Shown here piece after piece: positions 1 through 10,951 of a stretch of DNA of 64,000 nt. The position numbers and the translations under genes are program-made. The stretch is from Albifimbria verrucaria. Lineage: Eukaryota; Ascomycota; Sordariomycetes; Hypocreales; Stachybotryaceae. Position 1 is the stretch's first letter. Each line of letters begins with the position of its first letter. Below the pieces are notes generated by a model. The model worked only from the letters and a program-made list of their open reading frames with translations. It had not been told where the DNA came from and did no database searches. The stretch is from NCBI GenBank assembly GCA_020081605.1, contig JAHREC010000040.1, positions 107,230 through 171,229 of the forward strand, read 5' to 3'.

Positions 1-416
1 TCTAAGTCTTGTGTCTGGTGCATCATTGGCCGGCTTTGCGTAGCAAATAGCCAAAACACTCCGCTTAAGCACCGTTTTTCCGCTCAAGCCCCATTTGCTT
101 TCTCTCTGCGCAAGCATAACCTACCTTGATGCATGGGGATTGAGCTGAATGTCGTCTGTGCGGGGTTCGTCCCATTGTTTATGGGGTTGCAACGCGAAGG
201 TAACGAAAGAAGAAAGACTTTGGTACAGTGAAAGCACGAAGTACATGTCAGAAAGGGCTTGTTTGTTCATGGAGAGCGATGAAGGTCGCGGTAGTATCTT
301 TGACAGATCAGACATAGGCACCAACAGAAATCCGCTCCAGATACCTTGTCCGAGGCTTATCCGCATCGGATGTGTCCCCGCATGTCAGTTCCACTTCCCC
401 GATTATCATCCGATCA

Positions 417-686
417 TTATTTATCTCCTTCCTGCTCCCATTCTCGGTACCAGTTAGGGATTTGATCGTCAGCAAAATCCCACGTGTCCGGTGTTTCAAA
501 ATTGGCAATCTCCGAAATAAAGGGATATTTCATCTGGGATAGCCAATGGGTACCTTCAATTCCCATCTTGAACATCTCAAGCCAAGCCCAGCGGCGAAGC
601 CGTTCATCTAAGAACATTGACCAATTGCCAGGACCGGTGGTGTAGGCATAACGAATACCGGGCGATTTTGTTTCCTGTGCTTCCAA
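417..686 (-). CDS. Hypothetical protein, 89 aa
   Basis: A minus-strand open frame rich in Trp, Tyr, Phe and Glu (for example the segment FETPDTWDFADDQIPNWY), a composition unusual for a chance antisense frame, so it may be an exon of a fungal protein. I do not recognise the family, and no intron or upstream exon could be placed with confidence. No signal peptide or membrane segment is apparent. It could equally be a scrap of a decayed gene, since most genes in this window are damaged. Confidence 0.25.
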   Translation of the reverse strand: MEAQETKSPGIRYAYTTGPGNWSMFLDERLRRWAWLEMFKMGIEGTHWLSQMKYPFISEIANFETPDTWDFADDQIPNWYREWEQEGDK

Positions 687-1190
687 TTTATGAAAACTAC
701 CTCTAGGGGACCTCGAAGTGGGGGCTGTCTGCCCGCTCTACCCGAAGGATGCTGAACGAAGACAGGGCCGGGGCCCGGCCGTTAAACCGGCTGCTGACGA
801 AAGTATTGACCTTTCAGGTGCTATATGGGTCTCATCGGCTCCGCTAGTTGCTTGCGCTGGGGCCTCTACCGTTGGGCCGCAGCCGTTGCGCGCTTGTGAG
901 CTTTGGGCACCCTTGGAAGCGCCACTGCTCTTCTGTTTTTTACCCTGTGTCCGGATAGGCGGCATCTCTTACAAATCTTGATGGTAAGCTGATCGTTGTG
1001 GATGACTTGATGCTAAAAACTAAGTCAGCGTGCCCCAACAGCTAATCGATGTGGACACGAATTTTCTGGGGAAATTGCAGTGATTCCATTGGCTGACTGT
1101 GCCTGTAACCTACTCTAGTTGTCTTGCACTTAAAAATGATGACTAATCAGCGAGTCTCGGGTAGGTTACTCATCTAGCGTTGTGTTGGCC

Positions 1191-1242
1191 ACATCTGAGG
1201 CTTCGAATAGTTCAGGGGATGGCATGAAATCGAAGCAAAAGT
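1191..1242. repeat. Short dispersed repeat, copy 1
   Basis: About 52 bases that recur at 5041-5092 in the same orientation with only a few mismatches; the shared core includes TTCAGGGGATGGCATGAAAT. Weaker similarity continues a few tens of bases upstream. It lies just upstream of a long T tract. Unit identity is unknown. Confidence 0.75.
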
Positions 1243-1257
1243 TGAAATAGTTTACAG

Positions 1258-1301
1258 TTTTTTAGTTGTTTTTTTTTTTTTTTTTGTTTTTTGTTTTTTT
1301 G
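1258..1301. repeat. T-rich homopolymer tract
   Basis: Nearly pure T over about 44 bases, interrupted by single A or G residues. It could be the 3' poly(A) tail of a retroposon inserted on the minus strand, or a simple-sequence tract. No LINE coding sequence is seen beside it. Confidence 0.8.
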
Positions 1302-1600
1302 GAGCAATTACGGTCATTCCCTGCGCCATTCAACTGACCTGTGATTAAGGACGCCTACAAAGTGGGCACTAGCAGAAGGTTTGCTGGTCTCGAGTTCCAT
1401 GAAATTGACCTCGTGCCAATCGGGTTCGACGGACACAAAGCACAAAAAGCAAATAATCAATAAGAGTTCAGCTGAAAGCGGGGTCATACAGTTCATTAAC
1501 TCTGCACCTCTGTGCTGTGCGATGCAAATAAAGCCAGAAATCTGATGTCTCCAATCGCCAATCCTTTGCGCTTCGCGTTACAACTGACGTCCGATAAACA

Positions 1601-2249
1601 ATGTATCAACAATCTAGTTCTAGGCACCTGTCGCGACTAAAACCACGGACCGGCCAGGCATGCGATAGATGCAAGGTGCCAGTCCTGCAATCGTGCCAAG
1701 AACAAATGCAATCAAGCCAGCTAATCTTCATGCTTATAGGCTCGCAAGATACGTTGTGATGCGCAGCCTGAGGGATGTTCACACTGTGAGGCCGTGAACC
1801 TCGAATGCTGTGTCACCGACCGTATCACCGGCCGTACCGAACGGAGAGGCTACATTCGGCAGCTGGAGCGCGAAAGATCCAGCATGTTATCTCACATCCG
1901 TGAACTTGAGAAATTGCTTGAAGATAATGGAATCAAGGCGAAGTGCTGGGGAGTCGTGGACTTGAATCAAACTCCTTCAATTGATCCATCGTCCTCTGTT
2001 TCTACAGTTGTAGACAGCTGGATACAACCACAGTCCAGCAGAGAGAATATACAGTGCCCTTGCCCGGACAGCGTGTATTCGAGCGTATTTGTGGAGTCTA
2101 CGTCACTGAATATCTCGCGAGAAGAAACCGTGGCAGAAGCTGGTATTGGTTTGGAGTTTTGTCGATGGCCTCCCACCGAATTTCCCAGGGGTTACGCAAG
2201 AATGGACTGATGTAACCAACAAACTTGGCCCCCAGTTGCGATATCATTA
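1601..2249 (+). CDS. Zn2Cys6 transcription factor, N-terminal part
   Basis: Start ATG at 1601; exon 1 is 1601-1675 (25 codons) and a 64-nt intron at 1676-1739 (GTGCC..TATAG, CTAAT branch) splits the zinc cluster. After splicing, the six cysteines fit C-X2-C-X6-C-X6-C-X2-C-X6-C, the Gal4-type binuclear cluster that binds CGG-containing DNA. It is followed by a basic, coiled-coil segment (RQLERERSSMLSHIRELEKL) typical of the linker and dimerisation helix. A second intron at about 2139-2187 (GTATTG..CCCAG) joins a short exon ending at a TAG near 2249. No Fungal_trans middle-homology region is readable downstream, so this is about 190 aa where complete family members have 500-900 aa: probably a truncated gene, or one whose later exons are too decayed to recognise. 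Confidence 0.7.
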
Positions 2250-2751
2250 GACCCTTCACCAAGGTTTCACTACAAGCCAACCACTTTGAGCACAGTCAGT
2301 TGTCGTCAGGCTCAACTTATTGACTGGGGCTAATTGTCAATTCTCCCGCCAAGAAGAATGGATTTATGTGGGCGATTGTTGTGGTTGTAGCCGTACCTGG
2401 TCAGAAGCTACACGGGAGCATCTGCTCCTGACCACTTGATCACGATACAGCTTCCATGGGCTGTCTAGCTTGAATGGAACAGAGATAGATGGAGACGATG
2501 ATGGCATCTGCCAAAACTTCCAGGCGCCGGGAAACCGTTCCTAGAAGGTCCACCAGGAAGAAAACGCAATCAGTCAATAGTAAGTCTGCGAGACGGAGCT
2601 CGTCAACTGCAGGTCAATCCGGTATGCCCAGCCCACCCCACTCTCATATCCGTGAGAGCGAGTTTTCTTCCAGGGTTTCGCACGTATACTTAATTGCACA
2701 TTCCGTCAGTAAACATTAAAGATAATGTGTCACTGTATCTTGATCATCGCA
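2250..2751. other. Stretch after the zinc-cluster exon
   Basis: No supported exon. A frame rich in Arg and Ser lies at 2489-2719 on the plus strand but has no recognisable domain; it may be the decayed rest of the upstream regulator. Confidence 0.3.
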
Positions 2752-3105
2752 ATGGATGACTTTTCTTCATCAAGGATTCATGAAAATGCAATCATCTTCA
2801 GCACAAGCAAGATAAATGCATGGAATGCAACCATACAACAAGGCTCCTTTATCATTCTTGGCGGTGATCGTGAGATGCTTCGAGATGTGCTGGACTATAA
2901 ACGGGCCTCCGTAACAACGAACACAGAACTCCTTGATCACGCAAGCCTATCCCAATATAACCCCAAAGCGAATGCAACAGCTCAGAGGCACGACCTTGTC
3001 TTGACGACATCATTACATCCACCTGATGAAGGTTTCCATCTCGTTCAAGCCAACGACATGAAGGTATCGTATAGCGTCGACCCTTTCAACCGACGAGTAG
3101 ACTGA
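2752..3105 (+). CDS. Hypothetical protein, about 117 aa
   Basis: An uninterrupted plus-strand frame starting MDDFSSSRIHENAI, preceded by an in-frame upstream Met at 2725. Composition is balanced and coding-like. No domain, signal peptide or transmembrane segment is recognised. It follows the truncated Zn2Cys6 gene on the same strand and could be an unrelated exon or a remnant; there is no direct evidence of function. Confidence 0.3.
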   Translation: MDDFSSSRIHENAIIFSTSKINAWNATIQQGSFIILGGDREMLRDVLDYKRASVTTNTELLDHASLSQYNPKANATAQRHDLVLTTSLHPPDEGFHLVQANDMKVSYSVDPFNRRVD

Positions 3106-3860
3106 TGTATAGGACAATCTGGCTACGGCACAAGGAGGGCCTGGGACTCCAGATTTTCTCGCTGGGAATCCTCAAGTGCATACTGTTGAGGGCGGATCCA
3201 TTGCATTTGTATTCAGAACTCACCAAGTGCACTGGCTATGAATCTCCTTGTTACGCAACCTTATCTAGCCACAGTGTCAATCAAACTGTTGATGCAGATC
3301 CTGATATGGTAAACATGATATGTTGAGATGCAAGGGGCGAGATGGAAGTGATTTGCTCGAGCCTTGGGCTCCAGTACAGATCAGGACACATATCGCGGAG
3401 ACAGAGAATTCTAATGATTTTGTCTTTTGTCCGACGAGGAGGCATAACTGTGGTTACGGCGAATTTTCTTCTCTAGTTCGGCCCAACAACATCAAGCCTT
3501 TCTTTCCAAGGCAAGTTTGCCATGGGAAGCAAGTTCGTACCAGCTCGCTTCAAGTTACAAAATGACAAGCAAGTCGTTGGCCCAGCCAACACTCAAGACG
3601 TTGCGATCAACACTGAATCCAAACCAACACATATTGTGCGACCTGTAGTGTCACCCGGTTCGTGGGGAGCACGAGTATATCATGCTAGTAGCAGTTCGAC
3701 TTCACAGGAAACCCGCCCAAGAATAGACCGGGGCCTCAAGCAAGCGCGGGAGGCCTTGCAGAATCCACAGGTTGGTGAGCGATCAAGTCTCGCCAGATGC
3801 TTACTCAACAACTTATGCATTGTAAACAGGTGAAGTCTCTTCGTGTGAAAAGCGCTTTCC
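3106..3860. other. No recognised gene
   Basis: Only short overlapping frames (3105-3326, 3320-3565, 3522-3833, plus strand) without recognisable domains or convincing splice sites. Confidence 0.4.
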
Positions 3861-4086
3861 ATCGCCTTATCGCATCGAATATATCTCTTATTGGCAGGGT
3901 CCTGGAGATTATGCGATTTGATGTAGTGCCAAATCGCCTTCACTGTTTGAGGCCGTGACAACTAAGCCTCTGTTAATCATGAACTGGCTAGATGCATTCG
4001 ACAGATCTGACCTGGGTTGACCCAACAATAGCCGCAAGTGGCCTTGAAAGAATATATGGCGTCTGATGTCCCGTCAGTGTCATATA
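3861..4086 (+). repeat. Dispersed repeat with coding relic, copy 1
   Basis: About 226 bases matching 51268-51497 in the same orientation, with many C/T and G/A differences and some indels. In both copies the same plus-strand frame is readable, including RFDVVPNRLHCLRP here and a near-identical peptide in copy 2, and WVDP(T/P)(I/L)AASGLE further on. This copy has in-frame stops after LRP. The peptide is not recognised. This is therefore a degenerate duplicated piece of a gene or mobile element. Confidence 0.75.
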
Positions 4087-4394
4087 AATTGTAGAGTTAA
4101 CCAAAACCCACATGAAAGCCGCCTCGGTTATTGTTCGTCCACGTTGAGAAGCCACGAGCCAGGCTGTTGAAACGTTGCAGTCTCGATAGTGTCGACATCT
4201 TGGTAACTTTTTCGAACACAATTTTTAAGCTTGTCATTAATGACGGGCATTAAGGGAATCTAAGGCTTAAATATTGTCGCAATGCCTCATACTACCATTC
4301 CCCTATGGCGATACCCTGAGTGACAGCAATAATAGTGTCTCAGCCTCTGTTAATGAACAAAATCGCGATTGGACCTAAATGCACGCAAGTTACT

Positions 4395-4661
4395 TCATGG
4401 CATACATAATCCTGAGAATCTAGAGGTCCTGCGATACCCTACAGCAAACGGTGGCTTACCGTTGGCGTCAAAAGACTGGTCAGCGTGAGGGCGCTTGCAC
4501 TGATCGACGCCCTTGTAGCCCCAGAGGCTATTGGTCGATGCGACTACAGCTAGGCAACAAGCAGACTGATTGGCAGCAGTGCTGTTGCCCAGGCGTGGTT
4601 TTGTTTCATTGAGAAGCGATGAACATTTGCCGGCAGCAACATTGCTCCTAAATTCAGCCAA
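4395..4661 (-). CDS. Possible small cysteine-containing protein
   Basis: An 88-codon minus-strand frame with four cysteines beyond the N-terminus and the segments NQSACCLAVVASTNSLWGY and GVDQCKRPHADQSF. The cysteine spacing is reminiscent of small secreted fungal proteins, but no signal peptide is visible and the frame start is arbitrary. It may be the last exon of such a gene. Flanks hold only repeats. Confidence 0.25.
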   Translation of the reverse strand: MAEFRSNVAAGKCSSLLNETKPRLGNSTAANQSACCLAVVASTNSLWGYKGVDQCKRPHADQSFDANGKPPFAVGYRRTSRFSGLCMP

Positions 4662-4915
4662 GGACTGTATTCTTGCTGAAGTCTACTGGGCCAAAGCTGA
4701 ATGGATGTGAAGAGTTGTTGAGGGAATCCCTTTGCCCTTTCTCATGCAGCATGAATGGCTGGGTGGCTGAGATCCAATCAGATCAGGGTGGTAGTCATGT
4801 GGATAAGGCCAATCTATTGGTGGCAGCGGATCAATTGGCTGCCTGAGAGATCTTGCAGCTAGTTAGTTGTAAAATACTTAAAGCGTGTGGTTACCTTTAC
4901 TCTTATGGAGGGCGA

Positions 4916-5006
4916 GTTCGCTGGTGTTCATCCTATAGATGCTTGGATTAGCGCCTATCTGACGGCGAAAATCTAATCGTTTACCTTCGAGTCGGCCACT
5001 TTGCTC
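4916..5006 (+). pseudogene. Duplicated scrap of the BTB gene
   Basis: About 90 bases starting GGAGGGCGAGTTCGCTGGTG that match 7323-7413 inside the BTB/POZ gene at high identity, with a stop codon in the copied frame. It lies directly before repeat copy 5041-5092, so the locus is a chimera of two duplicated sequences. Confidence 0.8.
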
Positions 5007-5040
5007 ATGATTGGTCATTCCGTTAGTGTGTTGGACGGGC

Positions 5041-5092
5041 ACATCTGAGGCTTCGGACGGTTCAGGGGATGGCATGAAATCGAAGCAAAAGT
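5041..5092. repeat. Short dispersed repeat, copy 2
   Basis: Second copy of the 1191-1242 repeat, same orientation. The T tract present beside copy 1 is absent here. Confidence 0.75.
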
Positions 5093-6825
5093 AAAATTCG
5101 GTTACAAGCACATGCCCCAGTTCACCCTAGATGTGCATCTATCAGCTCTTATTCTTCATACTCGCGCATATTACGGCAGGATTAGCGAGATGGTATTGGA
5201 CAGGAAGACAATCGAGTTACTATATGTAACCAATGCTTTTTGCAATTCTTGTTTCACAACCTATTTAGCTACGGGGTCAATTAGACCGTTGAACAATGGG
5301 CGAGATGGAAGTTCGGGGAGCTCCAATACTTTAGTAACGCATCCACTTACTGGTTTGCCTACTTCACATTGTAATGTCAGTAGTCACCAAGCTTTCTGTT
5401 CACTAATCCTATTCCGCCATCGATTTCCAGAACATGGCCTCATCGCATGATAAAACGGGTGAAGGGCTTGACACAACTCCTGGTATCCTTTGAGCTCATA
5501 AATTTCTCAGAGCCGTCGAAAGCATTGGGGTGAGGCTGAGCATTAATTTCATCAGTTGAAGTTTGAATGTGGGGCGTCAAGACGAAGTTGCTCGGGAGAT
5601 TCGGCGCATCCGGCGATTGTATAGGGCTTAGGTCTTAACTCAGTGCCTCGAGCGGGTGTTACGGGACGGGGAGGTCTATGAGAGAGGCGAGAAGATCGAA
5701 ATACCAGGCAAGTGTCCACCTTACGTCTCTTTACACAGGGGACTGACATCCAAGGCGACAGAGACCATGGACCAGAATTCTCAAGAGGCAGATCGGCGCA
5801 ATTGGCTGGCTCGATGACAGACGAGACACTCGGGCAGATATCCAAGGATCGCAATGGCAGCCGGTTCAAGGCTATGTCAGAAGAAGTCTTCTCAAAAACG
5901 CAGGACTGATGTTCCATGTCAGCCAAGCAGGGTGGCAAAACTGTTGGGACTGATAAAAAATAAGCAAGGTAAGCCCTAACGAGGTCCAGAAACGGCGTGG
6001 AACTGGCATAGGACATGGAAAATGAGCCATATGTCGATTTTAAAACGCATCACTAGAGAATAATGAGTTGCCAAGTCGGAGAGATGAGCCAAATTGATGG
6101 AAAGTGTTGACTGAGAACCTAATTTTCGAAGGCCGTTACTATCCGGGCCTACCGACTCTTTAGCCTCGTGCTGTACCTAACCTGTAAACAACCCACAGCG
6201 CGCTCTGGGAATCTGTTTTTGTGCTGTGTGTGAATACCCTCCATGACATTCCCTGGGCCTTCAGTGTAATAATTAGGTTGTCCTCTTCAGGAGTAGATGC
6301 TTGACTTTGTGACTCGCTTTCACCGGTGTGAGAGTGTGGGATCTGACCAAATAGTTGCGTTCAGACATACTAGACATACTACCCCACCCTACGTGATGAC
6401 GACCTTGCCCAGAGGCAAGGTTAAAAACCCCCATCTCTTGTGGACAACAATCTCTTGTGACAAACAAATGCGTTATCAGAGCCGGATCCGAAGGGCCATG
6501 GCTCACCTGGAGTGGCGTTTGAGAAATCAAAGGACCAGATGCGGATTTTTGCAGCTAGGTGTAGATTTTTAAAGCGAGTAATGTCCTTGCTCAAAACGGT
6601 CAATTGAGTGCGGAAAAGGTGGGTATGATATACACAGTGGGTTTTATTGACCCTCAGGATCTAGAAAGCTTACATTGGGTTTCAATAATGAAGAAAAATC
6701 CAAGACTGCTGTTTCCGGCTGCATCTCAGATCGTGGCCTCTAGTGATACACTGAGCTGACCAACTATAAATTCAAAGCAAGCACCTTAAATCCCCCGAGT
6801 AACCTCTACGTGCTCATTTTCGACA
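5093..6825. other. No recognised gene
   Basis: Several frames of 60-154 codons overlap on both strands (for example 5552-6016 minus and 5712-5909 plus) but none has recognisable domains or supporting splice signals. The bases just before 6826 are the likely promoter of the BTB gene. Confidence 0.4.
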
Positions 6826-7844
6826 ATGAGTAACTCAGCAACCACGATGAAGAAGGACAAAAAGCGATCAAGCAAGCATGCCCCATCATTTACATCGTGA
6901 GAATCCTATGCGCAAATGCGATATGCACCATTCTCATTCTCACCAGGCCGTACGCGAGCACAATGACTGAATTATGCTTCAAAGATCATGATCCCTTGAG
7001 GGTGCCCAAAGAGATCCTTCGCAAAAGCCCAGTACTTCTTGCTCGGTATGAGGATAGCAAACGGTTCGGACAAAAGTTTGATATGAATGATATAAAGTAC
7101 AGTGTTGGTCATGTTGTGGTTCATTTTCTGTTTACAGGGACTTATGATCGTCTTAATGAAACAAACAGTATCCTCGACGAGAGTCTTGATTCGGAAATAA
7201 CCACGGCTCTTCAAATCTATCAGGCGGCACAGAGATACGAGCTTCCTCTCTAGCGGAGCTTGTCAAAGATGAGATCAGTCAACTCGGTGCTCAGATAGAC
7301 CTATCTCGTCTAATCAAGGCCCTGGAGGGCGAGTTCGCTGGTGTCAGTCCTATGGATGCTTGGATCAGCGCGTATCTGAAGGCGCAAATCCAATCGTTGA
7401 CCCTCCAATCAGCTACTTTCCTCGCGAATGAGACCGAGAACGAGAACAGCCAAAGTCTAAACAGCATTATCTTCACTGCGATGCTTCAGCTCTTCTGTAA
7501 AAACTTCAAAAGCCCCGATACAAAACTAGAAGTTTTCGCTGTGCCGTATGACTCTCCTTTGTACGAAAGTGGTAAGTATCATGACAACGAGACAGCTTCG
7601 CAAACTAAATCAATTATAACAAGAACCAGATCTTGTCACTCAATCGGTGGATCTTTCAGAATGTTTCACCACAGAGACTGTCGAAATTACCCAAGAAAAT
7701 GAAACACCACGCGAAGATGAAGAAGAATGGAGAGTCTGTAGTCATTGTTCCAACTTGATGAGATAGGTGATAGTTCAAAGGCATAAGAAGACCGAATATA
7801 TATGCTGTTATGCCACTATGAACTGCGTAAGGAGGCGTGCATGA
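6826..7844 (+). pseudogene. BTB/POZ domain protein, damaged
   Basis: Three exons can be traced. Exon 1 (6826-6896) is lysine-rich; a 50-nt intron ends at 6946. Exon 2 holds a fungal BTB/POZ fold (ELCFKDHDPLRVPKEIL, then HFLFTGTYD and LQIYQAAQRYELPLL), a protein-interaction domain often used by Cul3 adaptors. One base is missing near 7246-7253, after which the frame continues smoothly through LAELVKDEISQL to a second intron (7572-7629). Exon 3 gives an acidic segment and a CxxC, meets TAG at 7764, and the same frame then runs on through KKTEYICCY to 7842, so the TAG looks like a premature stop in a C-terminal cysteine-containing tail. A partial copy lies at 4916-5006. Family assignment is fairly secure; expression of an intact protein is unlikely unless the indel is a sequencing error. 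Confidence 0.75.
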
Positions 7845-8879
7845 CTAATAGGTTACAGTCAACGCTGCGTTGGTCAATCGCGGGGACATAGTACCACACG
7901 ACCTGCACACCGACATATCGCAAAGATAGAGAATTTAATGGGATGACAACGTTCAGCTTTTATGAACCACTGATTTTTGTAGAAGTCAACTTTTGTGTCT
8001 AATCCATGTTTGAGTGTAATGCCTACGATGAACACCTAGAGAAAATAGAGGGTTGGGGAAGTTTCTTTGTTGCTTGGTCAGATGGATAGAGGAATGGTAG
8101 ATTATCAAGACGAGTTACTCTGATGAGACGGGTAGCGTTGAGCATTTATTAGCTGCTGACCAACGAGTCCAACTTCTGTATCTGGTCCATGTTTGCGGAA
8201 CAAGGGGCCTACTTCTGATTCATGGTGGGAACAAATATGGGAACATTTAGTTCACTTTTTAGGTACCGTCATCGCCAGGAGGCCTCCAATGGACCCCAAG
8301 TCAGCTGATATTGTGCGAAGTACCGTACATCTGCATTGCACAGGCTTCATTCCAATCTAGCTTGGAAGTGGACGGCGACGATTGCGAGGTTGCTGTTCCA
8401 GTTCCTGAGATTGTCAGCCAGCACCTTCCTAAGGCTCCACACATTTACCTTCACCAAGGCGAAAATACGCTCGGAGTTTGTGAAACTGCGTTTACACATC
8501 ACTATGGCGAGGATACGTCATGTCGAGTCCGATAATGAAGGCGCATTGTCTTTCAACTTGACAAATGGCCGCACCACGCGGATTATTGTCATATCTATTT
8601 GCGACGCCTTAAGTGGTCTCGATCAAACTTGGCTAGTGCGTGTCGGCAGGTTGCTACACTGGATGAAATGGCAAAGTCAGGAGGGTTCCAGCACTGGATC
8701 GCTGGCATGCGTCACTGGCTTGGACATCTGGAATCAAAAGCCCTCCGTAGTACGATATAGCAGTTCTATTCGAGACGAAACATGGTTGGCATTGTATCAT
8801 TTGCTGCTCATTACAGCCTTCAACTCATTTTCATGCTTCCAATCCTTGAGCGCTTTTGCCTTCCAAACCTCCCACCTGT
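7845..8879. other. No recognised gene
   Basis: A long plus-strand frame (8336-8932) and shorter ones are open but show no domain, and part of them is antisense to the APH relic. A frame shared by 8540-8690 has coding-like composition but is not recognised. Confidence 0.35.
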
Positions 8880-9655
8880 CTTCTACCCCTTGCCGATCGG
8901 TCTCGAAGCCATGCCCGCCAAAAATTGCTTGAGGCCCACGAAGAGACTAGTGAGCGTCCTTCTATTCTTATCCAATACCCCGCCTGGGCCAAGGGCGAAC
9001 AGCAACCTCTGGACCTTACGCCCATCCAGCACGCAGCAAGCGAGATCCTCTCGGCCGCTCTCCCGGTACACACGAGCCAATAGAATCTCCTCTTCTGTCA
9101 GCTCGGTAGAGCCATCGTATAAGGCAGCGACTGGCCACATCATGCACAGCGAAGAGACGGCTTCTTGCTTTGATGTGGTGCTACAACCATTCCCAATCGA
9201 TTATGCCTACTATTTCGAAGTCGGCGTTCACATGCCATTGGTATATAGCCAACGCCAATCGTATTTGTCGGGTCCGACTCGCATGCCCAGTCGAATACGC
9301 GAGGAGAAGGAATATGCGTGTGACGCTCCAAGAACTGTCAGTTATAGCTTCGCTCTGTAGCATATAGCCCGGATCTCAGTTGGCGGTGATGCTGCACTAG
9401 AAATCCGGAACTGTGCAAGCCAGGCCGCACCATTCTCGATTTTAACTCTGTATGGCAATTCTAGCCGCCCACCATAGCTGAAAGGTTCCTTGGCGATAAA
9501 TCTATTGAACACGGCATATTTGGTGCCATTGCGCATTTGCGATGCGTGTGCACAGAGCTTGGCGCTATCAATTCTCTTGCATAGCTTGTCTAGACGTTGA
9601 GCTTCTGCTGCAGCATACTGAACACGCTGAACCCTGCTAGTTACGGAATGGGTTC
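8880..9655 (-). pseudogene. APH-family phosphotransferase, degenerate
   Basis: Minus-strand segments in three frames together read as a fungal aminoglycoside-phosphotransferase-like kinase. In order they are an N-terminal part (WLAQFRISSAASPPTEIR), the ERHTHIPSPRVFDWACE segment, then NADFEIVGIIDWEW, the metal-binding IDWEW motif. Next come a C-terminal helix-rich part (ELTEEEILLARVYRE) and GRKVQRLLFALGPGG. Junctions are one-base shifts near 9345, 9330 and 9184, and roughly 100 residues between the VFDWACE and NADFEIVG segments, including the HxDxxxxN catalytic loop, are missing. Such proteins phosphorylate small molecules or act in unknown roles in fungi. The internal deletion makes this a true pseudogene whatever the status of the indels. 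Confidence 0.8.
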
Positions 9656-10456
9656 AACATCCGCTTAGAGGTCGCTTCTGCGGATAAGGTAGATGATTCT
9701 GGGGCTTTCTTCCGCTCAATTGCCTATCGTGCCGAATTAGTGGTCTAAGTTTGGTAGGTATCAATAACTAATACCAAACGAACTATGGTAAGTTAAGCGA
9801 GGTGGGTCATTATTGTATGCAAATTGTTATCTAGATATTGTAGATAATACCCTGCACTCTAGAATAGTAAAAATAAGACCATAGCTTAAGGATTTGTACT
9901 GACTCTGTCCTTGGTTCCGCTTATTATTTTATAGTTTTGTGGCGCACGCGTTAAAGCGCAGCTCCCAGGGAGCGTTTGGTGGACCTTGCGATTTTTCGCT
10001 GTCGAGAAGAATACGGAAGGAAAAACCGTTCAAAACTTCGTTCCTCAAGGCATAAATATATATATTATATTTGTTTTAATTTAATCATTTTGGCCACCAG
10101 ATTGAACCCGTGAACTTCCAGCCGGGCGTTCTCTGAGCTGTTTAGTCCCTGCATCAAGATTTGATGCAAAGATTTCATGGAACTTCGCAGTTGGGAAGAG
10201 CAGCTAGCTCTATGCCTGACCTGGTCCCAGATTTGGGGTCTCTCAAGGTCAATGGGAGGACCGTTTCTGGGCCTTCATGGCCCGAAGCCCAGGATCGGCC
10301 TCTTTTATGCTTGCGATTCTATATAATAGCGTAGGTCGATTTATTCCCCGCTTGCTTGTTATGCCAATAAATCTTGAACTCCATAAACTAGGCACCTATT
10401 CTTCAGTTCAACAACTGACATAATAAATCACCATCAAGTGCTAGAATCATATCAGT
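9656..10456. other. AT-rich intergenic stretch
   Basis: AT-rich, with a TATA/ATATAT run near 10060 and no coding frame. It contains the tRNA-like relic listed separately and, beside it, a perfect 8-bp inverted repeat with a 3-base loop (TGCATCAA-GAT-TTGATGCA) at 10150-10168. Confidence 0.6.
10086..10148 (-). ncRNA. tRNA-like relic with AT-rich tail (possible SINE head)
   Basis: On the minus strand the bases resemble a tRNA body: an A-box-like CAGCTCAG, an anticodon-stem-like CGCCCGGCTGG, and a B-box-like GGGTTCAATC. The stems do not pair well enough for a working tRNA and no CCA-facing acceptor stem is evident. It is followed in that orientation by an A/T-rich stretch, as in tRNA-derived SINEs. 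Only one copy is seen. Confidence 0.3.
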
Positions 10457-10573
10457 ATGGCAACTTTTGACGAGCACCGACATACTATTTTCCTTGGAAG
10501 CGTTGGATGGGCAGATCCAGCAGAGAAGGTAGCTTCGCCGTCGACAATTCGGCAAGCGAAAAGGCTCTCTATT

Positions 10574-10951
10574 CTAGGGGTGACAACGGGTGAAGTCAAA
10601 CCGTATCGCAGCTATGGAAACAGTGAGTTTCAGGTCAATGAACAGATACTCCGACCCTTTACTTTCGCGGAAGTTGTCCTTGTTTCCCCTAGTGTCTTGC
10701 TTCATATTCGAAGTGCTGTCGCATCCCGTGACACAAGATCCGGCTGTATCCTCATACAGCAACCCAAGAGGATCCAGCAACGGTTTCCAAACAAGGAGGT
10801 CACATTCATATGAAATTGCTGGCATCGTGTAGCTGGGGATATCTGGCGCAAGACTCAGGTTACCCCAAGACGTACAAGGAGATCCCGTGGAAGAACTATA
10901 TAGATGGACGAGTATCAAAACAGACAGCAACATGAGCGCCTTACCTTTCAA
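10574..10951 (-). CDS. Possible secreted protein, 125 aa
   Basis: The frame opens with MKGKALMLLSVLILVHLYSS, a plausible signal peptide of about 23 residues, followed by four cysteines spread over about 60 residues. The family is not recognised and the C-terminal third has no pattern. A competing plus-strand frame at 10457-10813 overlaps it, has no recognisable domain and starts at a good ATG, so which strand is coding, if either, is unsettled. Confidence 0.25.
   Translation of the reverse strand: MKGKALMLLSVLILVHLYSSSTGSPCTSWGNLSLAPDIPSYTMPAISYECDLLVWKPLLDPLGLLYEDTAGSCVTGCDSTSNMKQDTRGNKDNFRESKGSEYLFIDLKLTVSIAAIRFDFTRCHP

Larger units (their letters stand above)
1..1600. other. Leading stretch without a recognised gene
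   Basis: No recognisable gene is seen here apart from one uncertain 89-codon frame on the minus strand (417-686). The stretch holds a pure T tract and one copy of a short dispersed repeat, both listed separately. A minus-strand frame at 738-965 begins with a peptide resembling the start of pogo/Fot1 transposases but does not continue as one. Confidence 0.4.

Noticed and set aside
738..965. Minus frame starting like a pogo/Fot1 transposase
   Set aside because: Only the first few residues are similar; the rest is Ala/Ser/Gly-rich with no helix-turn-helix or DDE sequence.
1258..1301. Poly(A) tail of a full LINE insertion
   Set aside because: No LINE coding sequence or target duplication is seen next to the tract.
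5552..6016. 154-codon minus-strand frame
   Set aside because: Composition is Ser/Pro/Leu-rich without pattern, no start context or introns, and competing frames exist on the other strand.
8336..8932. 198-codon plus-strand frame
   Set aside because: No domain is seen, and the 3' part lies antisense to the clear APH-type coding segment.
10086..10148. Functional tRNA gene
   Set aside because: Arms do not pair properly and no acceptor stem is found; kept only as a relic.
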